Assembly: GCF_902459765.1 (NCBI RefSeq)
Contig: NZ_CABPSP010000011.1
Location: forward strand, 62,001 to 126,000
Reading direction: 5' to 3'
Length of the DNA stretch: 64,000 nt
Source: Pandoraea anapnoica
Lineage (GTDB): Bacteria > Pseudomonadota > Gammaproteobacteria > Burkholderiales > Burkholderiaceae
Of this stretch, positions 1 through 8,214 are shown one piece after another. Positions within the stretch are counted from its first letter, which is position 1. Every line of letters starts with the position of its first letter. A program made the translations under genes and the position numbers. The notes beneath the pieces are model-generated. The model was not told the DNA's origin. It did not search any database and worked only from the letters and a program-made list of their open reading frames with translations.

Positions 1-3000
1 ACCTTAGCGTTCGCGACCACCTCGACGATATCGTCAAGCAGCTCGACCGCCTGGGGAACGACGCCACCGAACGTCTCCGAACCCCATGCCATGACCTTTC
101 GCTCGGAAGTGATAACGGCAAACGCGCCATTCGTCGCAGCCGCAAGTTCGACGATGTCGCGCGCAGCGGCAACGTCGTCGCTGAGTTCGCCGCCATTGGC
201 TTCGTTCCCCCACGCAAACAGCGTGTTATTCGGGCGTAGCGCACAAAACGCCGCCGTGCTGCCGCGCACGCTCAAGACGGTTTCGTCCTTGTTGAGATCG
301 GGTAACACCCCGCCATTGGCCTCAGTCCCCCAGGCGACAATCTTTCCGTTCTTGCGCAGGCAGCAGAATGCGCTTGTGTTCGGAATGACCTTGTCTGCAT
401 CGGTCACGGTAAGCGCGTCGCCATCCACCACGCCTGCATAGATGGTGTTCCCCCAAGCGCCAAGCGTGCCGTCGTTGCGCACATAGGCGAACGCTCCAGC
501 GTTGCCGCAAATCCGCGCCACATTGCTCGGATACGGTGTGATCGGCCCACCATTTGCAGGGTCGCCCCACATCACGGCGCGCCCGTCGACCAAACGCAGG
601 GCGACGGCAAAATACGTCGCACTCAATTGAACCCCGTCCAGCCCCATGAGCGATGTGTCGATTTTCCCCCCATGAGTTTCCATCCCCCACGCATATGGAC
701 CTGCGGTATCGAACAGTGCGCCATACGCCGCCAAACCGTTGCCGGTGACGGTGTCCACGCCCGTGCCCACCAGATGAAGCGGAAGGATCGAGGTGGAGGC
801 GGTTTCCGTTCGGACATGCAGCAGCCGCCAAGGCTCGCTGTCGAGGAAAGTGGAACCCGATACCGACGACGTATCGCCGCTATATCGCCACTCGGCGACG
901 ATATCCTCTCGCGTGGCCGCACTCACCGCGCGCAGGTACTTCGACGCCCCCGAAACACGCTTGTCGAAGTCGCCATTGCGCGCCCCGAGCACGATCAGGT
1001 CACCGCTCGCCAGTTCCCGGCCAACGGTGTAAGTGGCTGGCGGCGATTCCTCCGTTAGCCCCGAAGCCTTACGAACGACCGCGTACGTAATCTCAACAAC
1101 GGCGCCGTTGCTTTGCTCGACCGTGGCCTTCGGAATGCGTAGTTCGAGCGCCCTCCCGACATCGCTCACCTTGACCGTGTAGGGATCCGAGGTGTAGTTG
1201 GGGGGGCCTTTCCATGTCACCGTCACTGTGTCGTCCAACGCGAACGCGGCGGTGTCGTCGATATACACGGTCGCACCGGCCGCCGTCACATCGTCCGGAT
1301 CGAGGTTGCCATCGTCGGCCTCCAGCACGACCACGGCGGGCAACGCCGACTGCTCGATCACGAAAGAGGTGGTGCCGCCAGATGCAACCACCTGACCGCC
1401 GACAAGCAGGTCGTAAGACACCGTGACCGTGCTGTCGACGCCCTCTTCGATGATTTCGTAGGGCACGTTGAAGTTGATGTCGCCGTTACCACCGACGGGC
1501 ATCTCAGGCGTGTAATCCGTACCGCCATGCGTCGACTGCCATTTCAGGCGAATCATGTTGCCCTGCGCCATTTCTGGCGAGCGGGGCACGATGACGGCGA
1601 GACCGCCGGTGACTAGTCGCGGATCGAGCTTACCGTCGACAACGGCAGGCACCCGAGGCGGCTCCAGCGCTACCGCTTCGCGCACGACCTTGACCATCAG
1701 CGCGTCCGAACGATCCTCGATCAGTGCGCCCCTGACCCGATAGGTCAGCGGCATCTCCATGCCGATGAAAGGCACGAGATCTTCGGCAATAAAATAGTCC
1801 TCGATCGGGTCACCGACGGTGTGGTCGCTGACATGATTCGTGAGCGTCAATCCGCCATGACCGGCCCCCGCCCCCCAGTCGATAAACACGACGTCGCCGC
1901 TACGCATGCCTTCGTAGGCGGGCACGATCACGTCCGCGCGGTTGCCAATATCGTTCAGGTTCAGTTCACCGTTCCCGTCGCGTTGTGGCATCTCCGGTAG
2001 CGCAAGTTTTTGGGGCTCGACGGCGACGCCGAGCTTCAACACTTCCGAGTGGATCACGGTGGCGCCACGCGTAATCGTGTAATACACGGGCACGATCTCG
2101 CCCTTCCAGGGCTCGACGTCGTCCTTTGTCATCCGGAACGCGAAGTCCATCGGTACGCCCACCACGACGCGGTCCCAGTAATGTCGGGGGTCCTCCTTCG
2201 GCCCCCAGTACATGTAGATTTCGTCGCCCGCCTGCATGTCCGCGTGCTGCGGCACCACGGTACGCACCCTTTGCTGGTACGCCTCCTCAGGCAGATAATC
2301 GCCGTCGGCCTCCTGCACATACGGTGCAGGCCAAAGCGGCTCCCCGACCGGCTCACCGACGCTCAGCACCAGGTTGTTTGAAAGAACCGTCTCGCCGGAT
2401 TTTCTGATGACCTTGTAGTACACCGTTACATTCCCCCCGTCCAACGCGACCACATTTGCCTTGGGGACATAGAACTCGGCTGACCTGCCGACGTTGTTGT
2501 CGGTGACAAAGTAATCGTCGACGTACTCCCCCGCCGTGCCCTCACCGAAGTACGCCCAGATATGGTCACCGGACGCCATGCCCTCATAGGGGGCCACCTC
2601 CACCGTTGCTTCACCCGTGAGATCGTCCGGATTGAGCACACCTTCCTTCGCTTCCAGGACAACCGGGGCCGGCAAATTGCCGTCGTCGTTCAACGGCAGC
2701 ACCTCGACGAGCGTCGAACCGGATGTTTCGCGCTCACCGCCTTGCGGCGTCACTGCATAGACTGCGGTCACGGTGTCACCTCCATTTGCATTGATCTCAA
2801 GTACGGTGCGCGAGACGGTCACGACCACATCTCCCACGCTCTCGACCAGGCTGTCGCCCGAATCCTGTCCGCCCGCGGACGTCCCTAACCAGAACCATTC
2901 GAGGCGATCTCCCTCCGCCATGCCCGGCCACTCAGGCATCGTGATCTTCGGGCCGTTGGGCACCAGGGCCGGATCGAGCTTCCCATCCGTCACGCCCTCA

Positions 3001-3080
3001 ATTTGCGGTGGATCTAGCGTGCCGTCGTCCTCGTCGGATGCGGGGGCGCTCACGCCGACGGATTTGCTTTTCGTGTCCAT
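1..3080 (-). CDS. giant beta-sandwich-repeat protein with C-terminal RCC1-like propeller (3' end outside window)
   Basis: The frame is open from an ATG at 3080 to the left edge, giving at least 1026 residues. Ig-like repeats of about 110 aa start near residues 24, 135, 247, 355, 468 and 577, each opening with an LP-x-P or LEPP motif, then LDP and a GD-x-(V/I)-x-(L/F)-x-W core. A conserved linker (VGRELASGDLIVLGARNG, about 683-700) leads to W-G-x(4-5)-GG RCC1-like blades from about 793. It is a clear tandem paralogue of the next gene upstream, lacking that protein's first ~460 residues. The gap between the two is only 13 bp, with a GGGGAG ribosome site, so they form an operon. No signal peptide is visible. 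Function is unknown; a structural or adhesive role is inferred from the architecture. Confidence 0.85.
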   Translation of the reverse strand, partial: MDTKSKSVGVSAPASDEDDGTLDPPQIEGVTDGKLDPALVPNGPKITMPEWPGMAEGDRLEWFWLGTSAGGQDSGDSLVESVGDVVVTVSRTVLEINANGGDTVTAVYAVTPQGGERETSGSTLVEVLPLNDDGNLPAPVVLEAKEGVLNPDDLTGEATVEVAPYEGMASGDHIWAYFGEGTAGEYVDDYFVTDNNVGRSAEFYVPKANVVALDGGNVTVYYKVIRKSGETVLSNNLVLSVGEPVGEPLWPAPYVQEADGDYLPEEAYQQRVRTVVPQHADMQAGDEIYMYWGPKEDPRHYWDRVVVGVPMDFAFRMTKDDVEPWKGEIVPVYYTITRGATVIHSEVLKLGVAVEPQKLALPEMPQRDGNGELNLNDIGNRADVIVPAYEGMRSGDVVFIDWGAGAGHGGLTLTNHVSDHTVGDPIEDYFIAEDLVPFIGMEMPLTYRVRGALIEDRSDALMVKVVREAVALEPPRVPAVVDGKLDPRLVTGGLAVIVPRSPEMAQGNMIRLKWQSTHGGTDYTPEMPVGGNGDINFNVPYEIIEEGVDSTVTVSYDLLVGGQVVASGGTTSFVIEQSALPAVVVLEADDGNLDPDDVTAAGATVYIDDTAAFALDDTVTVTWKGPPNYTSDPYTVKVSDVGRALELRIPKATVEQSNGAVVEITYAVVRKASGLTEESPPATYTVGRELASGDLIVLGARNGDFDKRVSGASKYLRAVSAATREDIVAEWRYSGDTSSVSGSTFLDSEPWRLLHVRTETASTSILPLHLVGTGVDTVTGNGLAAYGALFDTAGPYAWGMETHGGKIDTSLMGLDGVQLSATYFAVALRLVDGRAVMWGDPANGGPITPYPSNVARICGNAGAFAYVRNDGTLGAWGNTIYAGVVDGDALTVTDADKVIPNTSAFCCLRKNGKIVAWGTEANGGVLPDLNKDETVLSVRGSTAAFCALRPNNTLFAWGNEANGGELSDDVAAARDIVELAAATNGAFAVITSERKVMAWGSETFGGVVPQAVELLDDIVEVVANAK

Positions 3081-3093
3081 GATGGCGTCTCCC

Positions 3094-6000
3094 CTAACTC
3101 ACGATCAGCGTTTCGTGATTGCGACGGTAGATCGCAAGCGCCTTGCCCTGCGCGGACCCCTCGGACACCGCGCTGCCTTGCGCTTCGTAGCTCATGTACT
3201 GATTGAGCAGGATCTGTTGCTCGTTGGTCGGCGTGCCGCCGCCGTTCGGAATCCCCCAGGTCACGACTTCGCCGTCGTCGCGAATCGCTGCGAAGGCTTC
3301 GCTGTTGGCATACACGGCGCGCACGTTGACGAGCCGCGGTGCCACCACCGACGAATTGCCGCCGAAGTTCGCGTCGCCCCACGAGAGAACACTGCCATCG
3401 CGCAGCAGTCCGGCAAACGCTCGCGCCGTACCCACGACCTGAATGAAATCCAGGTTCGCGTATGCGGGCGGGAAGTCGTTGCCACGCAACGGGTCGCCCC
3501 AATGAAGTAGCCGGCCGTTTGCGCGGCGACCGCAGAAAGCGCCCCACGTCGCCACGATTTCAACGAAGTCGGTGGTGAGCCTGACGGCGTCAGTGACCAC
3601 ACCGCCATGGGATTGGGGGCCCCACGCGATGACCTTCCGATCCGTTGTCAGCACCGCGAACGCGCGCGCCGTCGCACTGGCGAGCGAAGCGACGTTGTTT
3701 GCCGCTGCCGCCTCCTCGGACAACTCGCCTCCGTAGTCCTTGTTATGCCATGCCGCGAGTCTGCCGTTCTCCCGCAACGCGCAGAACGCCATGAAGTTGC
3801 CCATCACGCTCTTGAACTTCTCGTTCTCGAGCCCCGGTGGCAGTTCTCCCCCATGGCTGGACGGCCCCCATGTCACCAGCTCGCCACCCACGCGTCTCAC
3901 ACAAAAGGCGTTGCCGGTGGAGGAAAGCGTGTGTGCGTCGCGCACCAGACGTGCCGCATTGCTCAGTGTGCCGCCGTGATTGGCGCTCCCCCATGCCGTG
4001 AGCGACCCGGTGTTCAGAATCCCGGCGAACGCACCGGCGTTACCAATGACACGCCGCACGTTAGTCGGCAGTGGCGTCACCTCACCGCCGGTCCCTGCTT
4101 GCCCCCACACGAAGACGGTGCCCCCGCTCTGGCGAGCGGCCATCGAAGACGGTGTCGTGCTGATCTCGACGAACCCATTCATGCCGATGTAGTTGTTTTC
4201 GATGTTGGCGCCCCAGCTTTTGTGGCCCCATGCGTAAGGGTTCGAGTCTTTGAGCAACGCACCGAACGCCGCCGCCCCCGTGGTCGAAGCGCTTTCTGTG
4301 CCCGTCCCCGCGAAATGCACCGGAAGAATCGAAGTGGACGCGTCTTCCGTGCGCACGTGCAGCAAGCGCCACGGGTCGGTGTCCAGGAACGACGCTCCCG
4401 TGAAAGCGGTCAGGTCGCCCTCGTAGCGCCATGCCACGACAATGTCCAGACGCGACACTGCATCCACGGCGCGCAAGTATCGCGGCGAACTCGACGCGCG
4501 GTAGGCCGCGCTACCGTTGCGAGCGCCGAGCACCAGCAAATCGCCCTTTGCCAGTTCCCGCCCAACGCTGTACGTAGCCCGGGGGGATGTTTCCGTGGCC
4601 CCACCGACCTTGCGCACGATCTTGTAATACACCGACGCCACCGTGCCGTCGCTGCGCTCGATCTCGACCTTCGGAATCATCATCCGCAGACTCTTGCCGA
4701 CATCGGCAGCCCCAATGCGGTGTGAGGTCTGATAGTCGGTGACACCCTCCCAGTACAGCGTCACAACGTCGTCGAGCGCAAACACGGCCGTCGCAGCGAT
4801 CTCCGCCGTCGCCCCCGCGCCGGGCACTTGGTCCGGGTCCAGATTGCTGCCGTTCGCCTCGACGATGACCACGGCGGGCAATTCCGTCATGACGATCACG
4901 AACGGCGTGGCACTGCCCGTGCCGATGGTAGCGCCACCGCGCCGCACTTCATAGGAGACAGTGACCGTACCGTTGATGCCCTTCTCGATCGCCTCATACG
5001 GCACCGTGAACTCGATAGCGCCGCCGCCAACAGGCGTTGAATCGGTGTGATCGCCTTCGTCGTTCGTACAATCCCATGTCAAGAAGATCATGTCGCCCTG
5101 CTGCATGCCGGCCCGCGGCACGATGACCTTCGCCCCATCCATCACCTGGCGCGGATCCAGTTCACCGTTGACGACGTCCGGAATTTGCGGCGGTTCCATC
5201 GTCGCCGCTTCACTGACAATCGTGAACTCGATGGGATCGGATTGCCGAGGGCCCAGCACCCCCACAATGCGATAGGCGACTTCAATGGTCTGCCCTTCGT
5301 AGGGCTCGATTTCGTCGAGCTCGAAGAACTCTTCGATGGGCTGCCCGACGGCGTTCTGTGTGATCGGGACGTCGATGGTCAGTCCGCCGTTTTGCTTTCC
5401 GCCTGCCCAGTCGATGTGGACCGTATCGCCCACCCGCATGCCCTCATAGGGCAGTACCCGGACATCGGCCCCGTAGGTGAGATCGGCGAGGTTGAGCTTA
5501 TCGCCGATGACCTGGTCCATTTCCGGCAATGCCAGTTGCGTCGGCTCATAGGCCACGTTCAGCGTAAGCACTTCGGAATGAATGACGCCTGCCGGCCGGG
5601 TCACCGTGTAGCGAATCTGCACGGTTTCTCCCGCCCACCGATCCACGGTGGCCGCGTCCACACGAAACGGAAAATCCATCGGGATGCTGACCTCGACCCG
5701 GTCCCAGTATTCCTTGCCGTTGCCCTCCCAATAGATATGAATTTCGTCGCCCGCCCGCATTTCGGGGTGTTGCGGCACCACTGTACGAACACCCTTGGCG
5801 TATGCGTCTTCCGGCAGGTTGCCCCCCGTCGACTCAGGAACGGTAGGGGCAGGCCAGCGCGCTGACGAGGCGACATTCAGAATCAACTGATAAGAGCTTC
5901 TCTCCGTACCGTTCCTGAGGACCTTGTAGTAGATGGTCACCGTCGCCGTGTCGAAGAACTCCACTTTCGCTTTCGGCACGAACATCTGAATGGGGTCGCC

Positions 6001-8001
6001 CACATTGTTGTCGCTGACGAGAAAGTTATCGATCATCTCGCCGCCACCGGTTCCCTCGCCGAAATAGACCCAGACCACGTCGTTAGCCGCCATCCCCTCG
6101 TACGGTGCGACGGTCACCGTGGCGGTCGCATCGATGTCGTCAGGATTGAGCGTATCGCCGACCGCCTCCTCAACGACGGGGGCCGGGAGCAGCACGTCGT
6201 CCAGCGGGAGCACACGGATCACATTGACCATCGATGTCGTCTCGCCGCCGTTGCGCCTGACGACATAGAGCACATTGACACTGTCGCCCCCAATAGCGTT
6301 GATCTCGACAACACCACGCGGCACGGTATCGGTCACATCACCGATATGTGCGGGCAAGGTGATATCGATGACACCGGTGGCCTGCCCGTTTTGCGACGTC
6401 CCGATCCAATACCACTGAACCGAGTCGCCCACCGCCATGCCCGGCCATTGCGGGATCGTGATCTTCGGCCCGTTCGGGACCAGTGCAGGGTCGAGTTCGC
6501 CGTTGACCTCCCCCTCGACAACAGGCTCGGGAAGTTCCAGCGTATCGAGCACCGACAACGTCAGATGCGCCGATTCGCGCGTGCCGCCCCCGGACGTGAT
6601 GACGTAATACACCTCCACGCTTCCCCCGGCGATCGGCGCAATCGCGCTGAACATGATGTTGAACGACACAGGGTTACCGACATCCGCATCCTCGACGATC
6701 TTGAAGTCCTGATCGTTGACGGGGGTGCCGTCCACGGCGGTGCCTCGCCAGTACATCATGACGATGTCGCCCTGGGCCATGTTTCTCCACGGCGCGATAT
6801 CCACATGCGCGCCGTTCTCTACCAGCGACGGATCCAGCCCGTCGCCCGTCGCCTCGCGCACCACTGGCGCGGCCAATTGCAGTGCGGTGCCGGTGATGGT
6901 GTAGTACGCCCGACGCGAACGCCCTTTACTAGCGCCGCCGCTGTCGGTCACACGATAGAAGATCGAACCTTCGCCGGGCACCACGGGTGCGAGGCGCGCG
7001 TTAGGCAGCGCGAACGCCAGCAAGGCGGGGACCCACGGTTTGTTGTCCGTGAAGCTGACGGGCACGCCTTCATAGGAAAGGCCGTCGAACGTCAGGTCGA
7101 TGATGTCGCCGGCCGTCAAGTCTCCATTGAAGTAGACGATTGCCGTGGCGTCTTCGCCCTTCAGCGCATCGAAGTCGAGCACGTCGCCCGGTGCATCCAT
7201 CAACGTCGGTGCGGCATAGATCGAATCACCGACTTCCACCGCGATGAACGCCGGTGGCGCGCGCAGCGAATAGTTCTTTACGACGTCGTAGATGCTGTAA
7301 GTGATCGCCAGTTTTTCGCTGTCTCCGGCGTCTATGATGGTCCGCTCGTCCACCCTCACGACAATGTCCGTCCCGACTTCCTCCGGCGCGACTGTGTAGA
7401 CCGGTAGCGTCTGCGATCCCCAGTACAACGTCAGACGATCTCCCTCGGCCATGTTCAGCCAGGCGGGAATCGTGACGGGCACTCCCTCAGGGGAAATCGG
7501 CGGCTCAATCGGACCGGCTGGCGGCTGCGCCAGTTCGAGATTTTCGTTGATCGACGGCGTCGATTGATCCGGATCGTTCCCCCCGGGCTTTGCCCGCTTG
7601 ACGAGAATCTTGGCGACCGGAGACGTTCCCACATCGCCGCTGATGTTCGAAACATGGTCGAACCAGACATCCACGAGTCCGTCCGGGCGCTCGAGAACGT
7701 GCTGCACAGGTACGTTCAACACGTAAGAAGCGTCGTTGGGATTCGTGATGAAGATGGCGGCGACAGGCGTATCGGGATCGCCCCAATACAGCCTCAGGAT
7801 GTCGTTTCGAACAAACAGATAGCTCCACGGCACCAGCACCACAATCGGCTGGTCGATGTTTTGCAGACTCCGGTCGCCGATACCGCCCCAGGTCTCCGCG
7901 TCCGGCACGCGCGGCAACTGGAGGACTGCTGGGCCGATGGCGTCTTGCGGGGGGCTTGCCTTTCGCGATACGGAAGCGGGTGAAGCATCTCTTACGTTCA
8001 T
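3094..8001 (-). CDS. giant beta-sandwich-repeat protein with C-terminal RCC1-like propeller, 1635 aa
   Basis: This is the first gene of the leftward operon. The start at 8001 is fixed by a GGAGG site 6 bp upstream. After a unique N-terminal part (1-370), repeats of about 110 aa begin near residues 374, 487, 600, 712, 820, 932 and 1040; each carries an LDP/LNP turn and a W in the second strand. A linker at about 1144-1170 leads to nine W-G-x-GG blades between about 1250 and 1610, typical of RCC1/ATS1-type propellers. No signal peptide, lipobox, LPXTG or RTX motif is seen, so location is uncertain despite the adhesin-like architecture. A 20-bp perfect palindrome lies 131 bp upstream, shared with the divergent 789-aa gene. 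Confidence 0.9.
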   Translation of the reverse strand: MNVRDASPASVSRKASPPQDAIGPAVLQLPRVPDAETWGGIGDRSLQNIDQPIVVLVPWSYLFVRNDILRLYWGDPDTPVAAIFITNPNDASYVLNVPVQHVLERPDGLVDVWFDHVSNISGDVGTSPVAKILVKRAKPGGNDPDQSTPSINENLELAQPPAGPIEPPISPEGVPVTIPAWLNMAEGDRLTLYWGSQTLPVYTVAPEEVGTDIVVRVDERTIIDAGDSEKLAITYSIYDVVKNYSLRAPPAFIAVEVGDSIYAAPTLMDAPGDVLDFDALKGEDATAIVYFNGDLTAGDIIDLTFDGLSYEGVPVSFTDNKPWVPALLAFALPNARLAPVVPGEGSIFYRVTDSGGASKGRSRRAYYTITGTALQLAAPVVREATGDGLDPSLVENGAHVDIAPWRNMAQGDIVMMYWRGTAVDGTPVNDQDFKIVEDADVGNPVSFNIMFSAIAPIAGGSVEVYYVITSGGGTRESAHLTLSVLDTLELPEPVVEGEVNGELDPALVPNGPKITIPQWPGMAVGDSVQWYWIGTSQNGQATGVIDITLPAHIGDVTDTVPRGVVEINAIGGDSVNVLYVVRRNGGETTSMVNVIRVLPLDDVLLPAPVVEEAVGDTLNPDDIDATATVTVAPYEGMAANDVVWVYFGEGTGGGEMIDNFLVSDNNVGDPIQMFVPKAKVEFFDTATVTIYYKVLRNGTERSSYQLILNVASSARWPAPTVPESTGGNLPEDAYAKGVRTVVPQHPEMRAGDEIHIYWEGNGKEYWDRVEVSIPMDFPFRVDAATVDRWAGETVQIRYTVTRPAGVIHSEVLTLNVAYEPTQLALPEMDQVIGDKLNLADLTYGADVRVLPYEGMRVGDTVHIDWAGGKQNGGLTIDVPITQNAVGQPIEEFFELDEIEPYEGQTIEVAYRIVGVLGPRQSDPIEFTIVSEAATMEPPQIPDVVNGELDPRQVMDGAKVIVPRAGMQQGDMIFLTWDCTNDEGDHTDSTPVGGGAIEFTVPYEAIEKGINGTVTVSYEVRRGGATIGTGSATPFVIVMTELPAVVIVEANGSNLDPDQVPGAGATAEIAATAVFALDDVVTLYWEGVTDYQTSHRIGAADVGKSLRMMIPKVEIERSDGTVASVYYKIVRKVGGATETSPRATYSVGRELAKGDLLVLGARNGSAAYRASSSPRYLRAVDAVSRLDIVVAWRYEGDLTAFTGASFLDTDPWRLLHVRTEDASTSILPVHFAGTGTESASTTGAAAFGALLKDSNPYAWGHKSWGANIENNYIGMNGFVEISTTPSSMAARQSGGTVFVWGQAGTGGEVTPLPTNVRRVIGNAGAFAGILNTGSLTAWGSANHGGTLSNAARLVRDAHTLSSTGNAFCVRRVGGELVTWGPSSHGGELPPGLENEKFKSVMGNFMAFCALRENGRLAAWHNKDYGGELSEEAAAANNVASLASATARAFAVLTTDRKVIAWGPQSHGGVVTDAVRLTTDFVEIVATWGAFCGRRANGRLLHWGDPLRGNDFPPAYANLDFIQVVGTARAFAGLLRDGSVLSWGDANFGGNSSVVAPRLVNVRAVYANSEAFAAIRDDGEVVTWGIPNGGGTPTNEQQILLNQYMSYEAQGSAVSEGSAQGKALAIYRRNHETLIVS

Positions 8002-8131
8002 GATCGACCTCCGGGGGAACGCGTGCGTAAGCCGGCACGCGTATCGGGACGGGAAGAAAGCACGCGGTGCGCCTCACCTGCTCGCAACGTGTGCCGACGC
8101 GCCTATCTCACTACCGAAGTTCATGCCCAAC

Positions 8132-8151
8132 AACTGTCAACGTTGACAGTT
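8132..8151. promoter_or_regulatory. perfect 20-bp palindromic operator candidate
   Basis: The sequence AACTGTCAACGTTGACAGTT is exactly self-complementary. It lies in the divergent intergenic region between the 1635-aa gene (start 8001) and the 789-aa gene (start 8215). Its 16-bp core recurs at 17183-17198. The CTG-N10-CAG layout fits a lux box; the AACGTT centre fits a LacI/GalR operator equally well. The cognate regulator is unknown. Confidence 0.75.
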
Positions 8152-8214
8152 ACCCCGCGAGATTTCCAGCGCGACACTTGGCAAACCCAACCCCACTTCA
8201 CATGGAGGTGTGTC

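Noticed and set aside
3607-4725. 372-aa plus-strand frame inside the giant RCC1 gene
   Set aside because: Antisense to the repeat and propeller coding sequence; it mirrors the repeat periodicity and has no ribosome site or family pattern.
1-8001. CRISPR or DNA-level repeat array suggested by periodic sequence
   Set aside because: The periodicity is protein-level (about 110-aa and 50-aa repeats) with strong DNA divergence, not identical short repeats with spacers.
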